64,000 nucleotides of DNA from Bacillota bacterium (GTDB lineage Bacteria > Bacillota > Clostridia > Acetivibrionales > DSM-1351), in contig JAEVZU010000213.1 of NCBI GenBank assembly GCA_023392075.1, forward strand, positions 1 to 64,000. The letters are read 5' to 3'. The notes beneath the pieces were generated by a model, which was not told where the DNA came from, ran no database searches, and saw only the letters and a list, made by a program, of their open reading frames with translations. A program made the translations under genes and the position numbers. The first letter of the stretch is position 1. The number at the start of each line of letters is the position of its first letter. Shown in pieces: positions 6,878 through 14,756 of this stretch.

Positions 6878-8989
6878 TTACTTTGTTTCTTCGCTGGTTT
6901 CTTCAGTCATTGCGTCTTTTCTTGAAAGATTTATTCTGCCCTGTTTGTCTATCTCGGTAACTTTAACAAGAATCTCATCTCCGATATTAACTACATCTTC
7001 AACTTTTTCTACTCTCTTTTTGTCAAGTTTTGAAATATGAACAAGCCCGTCTTTTCCGGGTAATATTTCAACAAAGGCACCAAAGGTAGTGATTCTTACG
7101 ACTTTTCCCATGTAGATTTCGCCCGGTTCGATTTCCTTTGCTATTCCATGTATTATTTTGAGTGCTTTTTGAGCAGCTGCGGCATCAGGAGTCAGTATAT
7201 ATACTCTTCCGTCCTCCTCGATGTCGATCTTAACACCGGTTTCAGCTATGATCTTATTAATCATTTTTCCGCCTGGTCCGATAACATCTCTGATCTTTTC
7301 AGGATCTATATTTGTTGTAATAATCTTTGGGGCATAATCCGAAAGCTCTTTTCTGGGAGCTGGAATTGCCTTCAGAATGACATCGTTTATTATCTGGATA
7401 CGGCCATTTCTGGTGAGTTCAAAGGCCTGACGGATGATTTCATAGGTAAGTCCGTCAACCTTGATATCCATCTGGATGGCAGTAATACCTTCGGTAGTAC
7501 CTGCCACTTTGAAGTCCATGTCTCCGAAGAAATCTTCTATACCTTGTATGTCCATAAAGGTAATAAAATTGTCGGGATTTTCTTCATCTATTACCAAACC
7601 TGCCGAAATACCTGCAACAGGAGCTTTAATAGGCACACCTGCATCCATCAAAGCCAAAGTACTGCCGCATACACTTCCCTGCGAGGTGGAGCCGTTTGAC
7701 ATCAATACTTCCGATACAAGTCTGAAAGCATATGGAAATTCCTGCTCCGACGGTATTACAGGTACAAGTGATCTCTCTGCAAGAGCGCCGTGGCCGATTT
7801 CTCTTCTGCCGGGACCTCTTGAAGTTTTTGCCTCACCTACACTGTAGCCGGGGAAATTGTAATGGTGCATATATCTCTTGGTTTCTTCGGTATCAATACC
7901 GTCCAGCATTTGTACATCTCCCATGGCACCAAGTGTAATGGTTGTCAATACCTGGGTCTGTCCCCTTTGGAAAAGCCCTGAACCATGTGTTCTTGGGAGT
8001 ATGCCTACTTCTGCGGAGAGAGCCCTTATTTCATCAAGACGTCTTCCGTCAACACGTTTACCTTCCTTGAGGATGTACTCACGGACGACCTTTTTTTCAA
8101 GCTTGTAGATTGCATCATTGATTTTTGCCTGCATTTCAGGGAACTGTTCGGCAAGCGCAGCCTGAGTTTCCTCTGTCAGTTTGTTTACCTTGTCATCTCT
8201 GTCCTGCTTGTCGGTTGCGAGCACCGCTTCACGCATTGTTTCATAGCCATAAGCTTTTACGGCTGCAAACAAGTCTGCGGGTACTTCTGCTGATTCATAA
8301 GTAAATTTAGGCTTACCTATTTCTTTTACGATATCATTTATAAAATCACATATTCTTTTGATTTCTTCATGGCCTTTTTTTATGGCATCGAGCATTACAT
8401 CATCGGGAACAATGTCGGCACCAGCTTCGATCATTGTTATTTTTTCCTTTGTTCCTGCAAGGGTAACATACATTTTGCTCTTTGCACGCTGTTCTTCATT
8501 TGGATTAATAATAACTTCATTATCAATCAAACCCAAAACCACACCGCCGATAGGTCCGTTGAAAGGTATGTCGGAAATGCTTATTGCAACCGATGCACCG
8601 ATCATGGCTGCAATTTCGGGTGAATTGTCCTGTTCCACCGACATTACGGTGTTTACAACAGCAACATCATTTCTAAGATCTTTTGGAAAAAGTGGTCTGA
8701 TAGGTCTGTCAATAACTCTTGAAGTCAATATGGCCTTTTCCGACGGTTTTCCCTCTCTTTTTATGAAACCGCCCGGTATCTTGCCGACCGCATATAAACG
8801 TTCTTCATAGTCAACACTCAAAGGGAAAAAGTCTATTCCATCCCTTGGTGATGCTGATGCTGTGGCACTGGACATTATTACAGTGTCACCATATCTTATC
8901 AATGCCGCTCCGTTTGCCAGCTGTGCCAACTTTCCCGTTTCAACGGAAAGTGTTCTGCCGGCCAGTTCCATGCTAAATGTTTTAAACAT
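6878..8989 (-). CDS. pnp: polyribonucleotide nucleotidyltransferase (PNPase)
   Basis: 703-aa phosphorolytic 3'-5' exoribonuclease. Domain order is standard: first RNase PH domain (residues ~1-145), alpha-helical linker, second RNase PH domain (~310-540; GSTSQGSVCGSTLALMDAG), KH domain (~555-615; IRDVIGPGGKMINKIIAETG) and S1 domain (~625-692; GEIYMGKVVRITTFGAFVEI). Length is normal and no breaks are seen. GGAGG lies 6 nt before ATG. It lies just downstream of rpsO on the same strand, after a terminator and a large hairpin leader. Confidence 0.98.
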   Translation of the reverse strand: MFKTFSMELAGRTLSVETGKLAQLANGAALIRYGDTVIMSSATASASPRDGIDFFPLSVDYEERLYAVGKIPGGFIKREGKPSEKAILTSRVIDRPIRPLFPKDLRNDVAVVNTVMSVEQDNSPEIAAMIGASVAISISDIPFNGPIGGVVLGLIDNEVIINPNEEQRAKSKMYVTLAGTKEKITMIEAGADIVPDDVMLDAIKKGHEEIKRICDFINDIVKEIGKPKFTYESAEVPADLFAAVKAYGYETMREAVLATDKQDRDDKVNKLTEETQAALAEQFPEMQAKINDAIYKLEKKVVREYILKEGKRVDGRRLDEIRALSAEVGILPRTHGSGLFQRGQTQVLTTITLGAMGDVQMLDGIDTEETKRYMHHYNFPGYSVGEAKTSRGPGRREIGHGALAERSLVPVIPSEQEFPYAFRLVSEVLMSNGSTSQGSVCGSTLALMDAGVPIKAPVAGISAGLVIDEENPDNFITFMDIQGIEDFFGDMDFKVAGTTEGITAIQMDIKVDGLTYEIIRQAFELTRNGRIQIINDVILKAIPAPRKELSDYAPKIITTNIDPEKIRDVIGPGGKMINKIIAETGVKIDIEEDGRVYILTPDAAAAQKALKIIHGIAKEIEPGEIYMGKVVRITTFGAFVEILPGKDGLVHISKLDKKRVEKVEDVVNIGDEILVKVTEIDKQGRINLSRKDAMTEETSEETK

Positions 8990-9020
8990 GTTAGTCCTCC
9001 TAAGTTTTTTAATAGTTTTT

Positions 9021-9116
9021 CATATGCTATTTAAAACTATAGACTGTAGCATGTAGATTCTGCGTCAAAACTGTTTTTTGGCGCACAATCTACCTTCTAC
9101 CGTCCATAGCCATATG
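9021..9116 (-). promoter_or_regulatory. large imperfect hairpin in the pnp leader
   Basis: Plus-strand arms are CATATG...GAC.GTAG...GTAGATT.TGCG and the matching complement ending ATAGCCATATG. On the minus strand this becomes a long interrupted stem just upstream of the pnp ribosome site. PNPase leaders in other bacteria carry stem-loops used for autoregulation (established for E. coli); the same role here is inference. A short palindromic insertion element is the alternative. Confidence 0.5.
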
Positions 9117-9220
9117 CAATATTAATATTATTTCTTCTTTTTTATTTCTTATTTCAATATAAAACACTTAAATTTTACCACAAAAATTATGTACAGGCAC
9201 CTTCCAAAGTAAACTAGAAA

Positions 9221-9244
9221 ACAGGCAGGCCTTAGCCTGCCTGT
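9221..9244 (-). terminator. rpsO terminator
   Basis: Perfect 10-bp GC-rich stem ACAGGCAGGC / GCCTGCCTGT with a 4-nt loop, 10 nt after the rpsO stop, followed on the minus strand by TTTCTAGTTT. Confidence 0.85.
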
Positions 9245-9254
9245 CCTATAATAA

Positions 9255-9518
9255 TTACTTTCTTAGACCAAGTTTCTCAATAATAGTACGATATCTTTCA
9301 ATATCATTCTTTTGAAGATAGTTTAACAAACCTCTTCTGGCACCAACCATCTTAAGAAGTCCTCTTCTTGAGTGGTGATCCTTCTTGTGAGTCTTTAAAT
9401 GATCATTGAGGTGATTGATTCTTTCAGTAAGAATGGCAACCTGAACCTCGGGTGAACCTGTATCGCCTTCATGAAGCTGATACTTTGTAATTATTTCCTG
9501 CTTTACTTCCTTAAACAT
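9255..9518 (-). CDS. rpsO: 30S ribosomal protein S15
   Basis: 87-aa S15 (MFKEVKQEIITKYQ...), binding 16S rRNA in the central domain of the small subunit. The core GDTGSPEVQVAILTERINHL and HSRRGLLKMVGARRGLLNYL are fully typical. Start ATG 9518 has GGAGG 9 nt upstream; an in-frame ATG 15 nt earlier lies before that site and is rejected. Its promoter is at 9620-9648, which leaves a leader of roughly 95 nt that could hold an S15 autoregulatory structure (not proven). A strong terminator separates it from pnp. Confidence 0.98.
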   Translation of the reverse strand: MFKEVKQEIITKYQLHEGDTGSPEVQVAILTERINHLNDHLKTHKKDHHSRRGLLKMVGARRGLLNYLQKNDIERYRTIIEKLGLRK

Positions 9519-9619
9519 GTTGTAAACCTCCAATAATAAATAATAATTAAGCGCCGTAAACCATGTAATTGGACGGAGAACCCAAAAACGGAGTTAACGG
9601 TTTAAATTTGTACCTTGGT

Positions 9620-9648
9620 ATTTTAGCATATTTCATAATTATTTACAA
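9620..9648 (-). promoter_or_regulatory. predicted sigma-A promoter of rpsO
   Basis: On the minus strand TTGTAA, 17 nt, TAAAAT. The rest of 9519-9830 holds the untranslated rpsO leader and the AT-rich upstream region of the divergent moxR-like gene; no other gene is seen there. Confidence 0.6.
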
Positions 9649-9830
9649 TATTTAATTTATTCATTCACCTGATCCCAACTAAATTCCCGGATTGATTTGA
9701 AAGATGAGCACTGGTAGTTATGATAAATTAATAATTTTTTGTCTGATTATATAGATATAAATTATATGGAATAAAATGCAACAAAATAATATAATTACTA
9801 TATTACTTGTTTAACGAAGGAGATGATGCA

Positions 9831-10787
9831 ATGAATAACAACTCTGCTCTTTTAAGAAAAATTGCTGACAATGTTGAAAAAGTTATTGTTGGTAAAAGAA
9901 ATGCGATAGAACTGACACTGGTTGCTCTGGTTTGCAACGGACACGTATTGTTGGAAGACGTTCCCGGCGTCGGTAAAACCAGTATGGTATCCGCATTGGC
10001 AAAGTCGGTTTCTGCTTCCTTCAAAAGAATTCAGTTTACTCCAGACATTCTACCCTCCGATATAACCGGCTTTTCTATCTATAATCAAAAAACCTGCGAA
10101 TTTGAATTCAGACCCGGAAGTGCAATGTGTCAGATTTTATTGGCCGATGAAATAAACAGAACCTCGCCCAAAACCCAATCCAGTCTTCTTGAGATAATGG
10201 AAGAAAACCAGGTCACTGTTGACGGTACCACGTACAAGCTTCCCAAGCCCTTTATGGTGTTGGCGACTCAGAATCCCATCGAGTACATTGGTACATATCC
10301 TTTGCCGGAAGCTCAAATGGACCGTTTCTTTTTGAAGATATCTCTCGGTTATCCCCAGGCCGGTGAAGAAGTATATATTTTATCCAGATTCCTTCAGGAT
10401 AATCCTCTGGAAACTCTTGAACCTGTTGCCGAGAGCTCTGACATTATCAATATGCAGAATGAAGTAAAACAGGTTTATCTGGATAAAACCTTGAAAAACT
10501 ACGTTGTAGACATTGTCAACATGACAAGAAAAAATGATTACATTGCTCTGGGATCAAGCCCCAGAGGGTCACTTGCAGTATGTCGTGCTGCTCAGGCCTG
10601 GGCATATTACCACGGCAGAGATTATGTACTTCCGGAAGACATAAAAAAGATGCTGCTCCCCACTCTTTCACACCGCATTATTCTTAAACAGGAAGCTAAA
10701 TTAAAGAAAATGTCTGCACTCGATATTTTATCCAATATTATAGACAAGGTTTATATACCTTTGGTAGATAATTATGAGAAAAAATAG
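9831..10787 (+). CDS. MoxR-family AAA+ ATPase
   Basis: 318-aa MoxR-type AAA+ ATPase. Walker A is GVGKTS (in HVLLEDVPGVGKTS, residues ~38-51), Walker B is LLADEINRTSPKTQ, and the sensor segment is VLATQNPIEYIGTYPLPEAQ. Members act as chaperone-like ATPases with DUF58/VWA partners. Start ATG 9831 is preceded by GAAGGAGATG; a TTG start 24 nt upstream is less likely. It overlaps the next gene by 14 nt, so the three genes to 14437 form an operon. The cellular role of the cassette is not settled; cell-envelope functions are most often proposed. Confidence 0.92.
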   Translation: MNNNSALLRKIADNVEKVIVGKRNAIELTLVALVCNGHVLLEDVPGVGKTSMVSALAKSVSASFKRIQFTPDILPSDITGFSIYNQKTCEFEFRPGSAMCQILLADEINRTSPKTQSSLLEIMEENQVTVDGTTYKLPKPFMVLATQNPIEYIGTYPLPEAQMDRFFLKISLGYPQAGEEVYILSRFLQDNPLETLEPVAESSDIINMQNEVKQVYLDKTLKNYVVDIVNMTRKNDYIALGSSPRGSLAVCRAAQAWAYYHGRDYVLPEDIKKMLLPTLSHRIILKQEAKLKKMSALDILSNIIDKVYIPLVDNYEKK

Positions 10788-11973
10788 GATAACTTTTATA
10801 TTTTTATTTATATTGGCAATTATATTCCGGTACAATTTCGGCGGCTTTGCTCCATCCTTTTTCTTTTTTACATTGCTGTCACTGCTTATTTTTTCCATTG
10901 GTTACACTATCTATGTATACATGCGTTTTAAATTTGTTCAGGACATCAATAAAAGAGTAATTACCAAGGGAGAGTCTGTAAAACTTGTGGTCAAGCTAAG
11001 CAATGAAGACTTTATGATTTACCCCTATGTTTATGTATCTTTTTTTGGCTCACATACTCTTTTCAATGCTGAAACATACTCACAAAGTCTGTCAATTACC
11101 CCTTTTTCAAAAAAAGAATTTGTTTTTGATATGGAATGCAGGTACAGGGGTGAATATGAGGTAGGAATAAGTGATATTCATATTGAAGATTTTTTAGGCC
11201 TTATAAGGTTAAAATATAAATTGCCGGAAACAAAAAAAATCATTGTATTTCCTAAAATTGAACATTTATTCAAGTTTGACATATTTACTACAAATAGTTT
11301 CGAATTACAAAGCTCATCCCAGGGTGCCGTTGAAGATGTGAATAATATCAAGGATATGAGAATGTACCAATACGGTGACAGCTTCAGAAAGATACACTGG
11401 AAATTATCAGCCAGGAGCAATAATTGGATGATTAAGAATTACCAGTGTACTTCCGATGCAAATGTCAATATACTTATAGATCTAAGGCAAAATCCTTATC
11501 CGGGTGAAATTACAATAGTACTGGAAGATAAAATAATTGAAGCTGCTGTTGCAGTACTCAATTATTATCTTCAGAAGGGTATATCCGTCAACTACATGTA
11601 CTTTGATGATAAAATAGAAATTTTAAAGGCTTCCAACAGGCATGAATTCGAGTACATTTATAAAACACTATCCAATGTGCCCTTCAATCAGAAGGTGCCG
11701 TTGGCAGATATTGTATCGCTCCACTACGAAAGCAGTAATAATACCAATGATATGATAATCCTTACAAGCATTCTGGATGTTGATCTGTATAATGTTATTT
11801 ACAAGGCTCAGATTACCAATCATTCAATTTGTCTGATATACATATCTCCTGGAAATCTTGTCAAGGAGAAGTTTGATGTAGTAAACGATATCCTGGATAT
11901 TCTGCCTGAAATAGGTGTAAGAGCATATACTGTCAATCCCGAGGATGATATTAAAATGGTACTGGGGGGTTAA
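10774..11973 (+). CDS. DUF58 domain protein
   Basis: 399-aa protein with two N-terminal membrane segments (residues ~7-23 and 29-50) and a cytosolic DUF58 domain. Its signature, YQYGDSFRKIHWKLSAR, is clear near residues 195-211. DUF58 proteins are von Willebrand-like partners of MoxR ATPases. It overlaps the moxR-like gene by 14 nt and ends 4 nt before the transglutaminase gene, so expression is coupled. No defect is visible. Function is known only through association with the two neighbours. Confidence 0.88.
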   Translation: MRKNRITFIFLFILAIIFRYNFGGFAPSFFFFTLLSLLIFSIGYTIYVYMRFKFVQDINKRVITKGESVKLVVKLSNEDFMIYPYVYVSFFGSHTLFNAETYSQSLSITPFSKKEFVFDMECRYRGEYEVGISDIHIEDFLGLIRLKYKLPETKKIIVFPKIEHLFKFDIFTTNSFELQSSSQGAVEDVNNIKDMRMYQYGDSFRKIHWKLSARSNNWMIKNYQCTSDANVNILIDLRQNPYPGEITIVLEDKIIEAAVAVLNYYLQKGISVNYMYFDDKIEILKASNRHEFEYIYKTLSNVPFNQKVPLADIVSLHYESSNNTNDMIILTSILDVDLYNVIYKAQITNHSICLIYISPGNLVKEKFDVVNDILDILPEIGVRAYTVNPEDDIKMVLGG

Positions 11974-11977
11974 TCCG

Positions 11978-14437
11978 ATGACGCGTGAAAACAAATTTGG
12001 AGTGCTTGCGAATTTAATACTTGTTATGCTTATGTCCTCAGGTATCAGCCAGACACTTTATACTTCGCTGTTTATGACCCAGACTCTGAGCTGGATGATA
12101 TTTTTGGCCGTAATCCCTCTCACCCTGCTGTTTTTTCTTATGTTCAGAAATAAAATTTCATCGCTCGTGTCATTTATTTCAATTGCTGTAATACTGACGG
12201 CCGGGTCTGCAGTAATTGCTTTTAAAACCGGTTCAGAAAGTGTATTTATATGGCTGAACCGGTATTTTATATGGTTTGTGGATATAACCAACGGCTACAA
12301 GGATATTTCCGTCCCCCTTTTCACCACAATAACAGTACTCTCAATAACATTTATCATTACTCTTTTTGTTTTTATATTTACCATTAAATTTTATAACTTT
12401 TATGTAACTACCATACTATTCTTCAGTATTTTCTTTGTCCAGCTCCAACTGAATATTTCAGGCAGTGATTTATCTTTTGTACTCTTTATCTTTTCCTTCC
12501 TGTTGTATTATTTCTTTTATATATTACAAAAAAGAGATAAGGAGAAAACCTATGATGCGGGAAACAGGCTCAAATACCTTATATATACCTTGCCCGTGTG
12601 CATTATGGTCATTGCAATAACATTCTTGTTTCCTCTCAATCAGGGGCGTTTTTCCATTCCCTGGCTTGATACAAAAATAGATAAATCCATAGACGGAATT
12701 ATCAATAAGTTTTCAAATGTAGATGTTTCTTCCTTTGATTATTTCTCATTTGGAATTTCAGGGTTCGGAAAAACCGACAAATTAGGAGGAAATCTCAAAC
12801 TGAACAATACTCATGTTATGAATGTTAAAACCGAGCATTCAAACCTGTATTTACGCGCTGCCTCAAAGGTTACCTATGACGGGCACCGCTGGTATGCCGA
12901 CGAAAACAATTTTGATTCCCTCGGTTTGGGACAGGTATATGACAGACAGCTTAGTTCCGATACCTCTTTGATGTTTATGGGCCTTTTATCAGCCCTTAAA
13001 GCTGAAACCTTTTCACTTGATATGAATAAAAATGACTATTTTGAAGCTTCCAATGCGGAAGTTGAATTTGTAAATATGAAAACAAAATCAATATTCATGC
13101 CGGTTAAAGCTTATAATCTAAGGTTCGGGTCAATGCAGGAAGTACTTCAGGATAATGAGCAAATGCTTTCCACAAAAGATATCCAGGGTAAGGGCTTCTC
13201 CTATAACCTTAAATATTTTAACTTAAACCTGAAAAATGAAAAGCTGATTGAATTGCTGAGAAAAAGCAAAAAATCCGATAACATCACCGGTATGCGGAAC
13301 AAATACAATGTAAGAACACAAAATTCTGATGCTGTGACTTCCGTCAGAAGTGCCGACTTTGCTGAGCCCACGGAAGTTCCTGTTTTAAGGAGCAATAATT
13401 ATATTGACTCGCTTTACGAAAAATATACCCAGCTTCCCGAAACAATCACACCAAGAGTGAGAGAACTTGCACAGGAAATTACCAAAGATAAAAATAATAA
13501 TTATGACATGGCAAAGGCAATAGAAACCTACCTTTCGAAAAATTATCCCTATACCCTGGCTCCAGGAACCCCGCCCAGAAGCAGAGACTTTGTAGATTAT
13601 TTCCTCTTTGAGGGCAAAAAGGGCTACTGCACCTATTATGCTTCGGCTATGACGGTATTGCTGAGATGCCTGGATATACCGGCCAGATATGTGGAGGGAT
13701 ATATTTTACCCCCTGAAAAAAAGGACGGAGTATATAAAGTAACCAATCAACAGGCTCATGCTTGGGTTGAAGTTTATTTTGACGGATTTGGCTGGATCCC
13801 CTTCGAACCAACCTCTCCTTTTGTTGCAAACCTTTACAACGACAGAACAATTTCTGCCACCATCAGCGGCGAAATGCTGGATACAGGTTATGAGGATTAT
13901 ATGGAAATGATGGACAAATACAGAAATCAGGGAGCTGCAGTAACTTATGACCTTGATACTGAGACTGAAACTGATTCCGGAATGAAAAAACCGGTATTGA
14001 CCTTAATAATTATTTCAGCTGTAATAGCTTTAATTGTGCTGGTCATCGGTACAATTGCCTCAATTAATTACTTTAAGTTTTATAATCTTCAGAGGAAAAT
14101 AAAAAAAGGTGATCCAAATTCTTCAATGTTAATTGCCTATAGTTATATTTTAAAAGCCCTGAAATTCCAGGGAGTTAATGTACATCCCGGTGAAACACCT
14201 ACTCAGTTTAGTGAAAGAGTTGAAAAAATCTTTGATATTAAGAGCTTCTCTTTCAATAAAACCAGTTTCACAAAGATTTCAGGTTATTACGTAAAAGCCA
14301 GGTACAGCCGTAATACTTTGACACATAAAGAGATTGAACAGACTCTTGAATTCATTAACGTCTTACTGGAATTGATATTTGAGAAATCCGGCAGATTTAA
14401 GTTCGGATTCTCAAGATACCTGCTGGGAAGGTTCTAA
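11978..14437 (+). CDS. membrane transglutaminase-like protein (TgpA family)
   Basis: 819-aa protein with about seven N-terminal membrane helices (residues ~1-225), a large extracytoplasmic region and a transglutaminase-like catalytic core: Cys in KKGYCTYYASAMTVLLRCL, His in QAHAWVEVYF and Asp in the following DGFGWIPFEPT. One further helix (LTLIIISAVIALIVLVIG) and a cytosolic C-terminal tail follow. This is the TgpA / DUF3488-DUF4129 layout. Start ATG 11978 has a G-run 7 nt upstream. The catalytic triad appears intact; the substrate is unknown. Confidence 0.9.
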   Translation: MTRENKFGVLANLILVMLMSSGISQTLYTSLFMTQTLSWMIFLAVIPLTLLFFLMFRNKISSLVSFISIAVILTAGSAVIAFKTGSESVFIWLNRYFIWFVDITNGYKDISVPLFTTITVLSITFIITLFVFIFTIKFYNFYVTTILFFSIFFVQLQLNISGSDLSFVLFIFSFLLYYFFYILQKRDKEKTYDAGNRLKYLIYTLPVCIMVIAITFLFPLNQGRFSIPWLDTKIDKSIDGIINKFSNVDVSSFDYFSFGISGFGKTDKLGGNLKLNNTHVMNVKTEHSNLYLRAASKVTYDGHRWYADENNFDSLGLGQVYDRQLSSDTSLMFMGLLSALKAETFSLDMNKNDYFEASNAEVEFVNMKTKSIFMPVKAYNLRFGSMQEVLQDNEQMLSTKDIQGKGFSYNLKYFNLNLKNEKLIELLRKSKKSDNITGMRNKYNVRTQNSDAVTSVRSADFAEPTEVPVLRSNNYIDSLYEKYTQLPETITPRVRELAQEITKDKNNNYDMAKAIETYLSKNYPYTLAPGTPPRSRDFVDYFLFEGKKGYCTYYASAMTVLLRCLDIPARYVEGYILPPEKKDGVYKVTNQQAHAWVEVYFDGFGWIPFEPTSPFVANLYNDRTISATISGEMLDTGYEDYMEMMDKYRNQGAAVTYDLDTETETDSGMKKPVLTLIIISAVIALIVLVIGTIASINYFKFYNLQRKIKKGDPNSSMLIAYSYILKALKFQGVNVHPGETPTQFSERVEKIFDIKSFSFNKTSFTKISGYYVKARYSRNTLTHKEIEQTLEFINVLLELIFEKSGRFKFGFSRYLLGRF

Positions 14438-14507
14438 AGTTGATTAATACTTTAATACGTTGTGCTGATTGGGATTTTGTTTTGGCTTTACAGATAGGTT
14501 TAATCTG

Positions 14508-14653
14508 AATCAAATGGTAACTTCCGTACTAACTTCATAAAATAAGGATGCACCCAAAACAATTAACTCCTTTACCTTCGTCGACAATTTTATGGTAATT
14601 GTTTTTAATCGTGCATCTTATTTTATGAAGTTGTCCTCACGTACCATTTGATT
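14508..14653. repeat. 146-bp inverted-repeat (MITE-like) element, single copy here
   Basis: Arms read AATCAAATGGTA, a short unpaired stretch, then AACTTCATAAAATAAG and ATGCAC; the right side is the complement with one extra base. An inner TAATTG pairing is also present. No ORF. It fills the 319-bp convergent gap between tgpA and the GH127 gene, where nothing else is seen. The AACTTCA-type arm resembles the family B repeat at 26462. It could also act as a terminator, but lacks a T-run. Confidence 0.65.
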
Positions 14654-14756
14654 ATAATTATCTGTTCGCGTACTTGCATAATCAGCATAAACTGTGCCGC
14701 TGGAAAGTTGAGCGACAATTTAACCGGCACTACGAGCCAACTTATTAATCTTCTGC

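Noticed and set aside
6737..6925. Small ORF within the family A repeat
   Set aside because: Not preserved in the second copy at 59460-59610 because of indels; no family resemblance.
7148..7699. Long plus-strand ORF of 183 codons opposite pnp
   Set aside because: It lies wholly inside the intact pnp gene on the other strand, has no ribosome site and no recognisable domain; a shadow frame.
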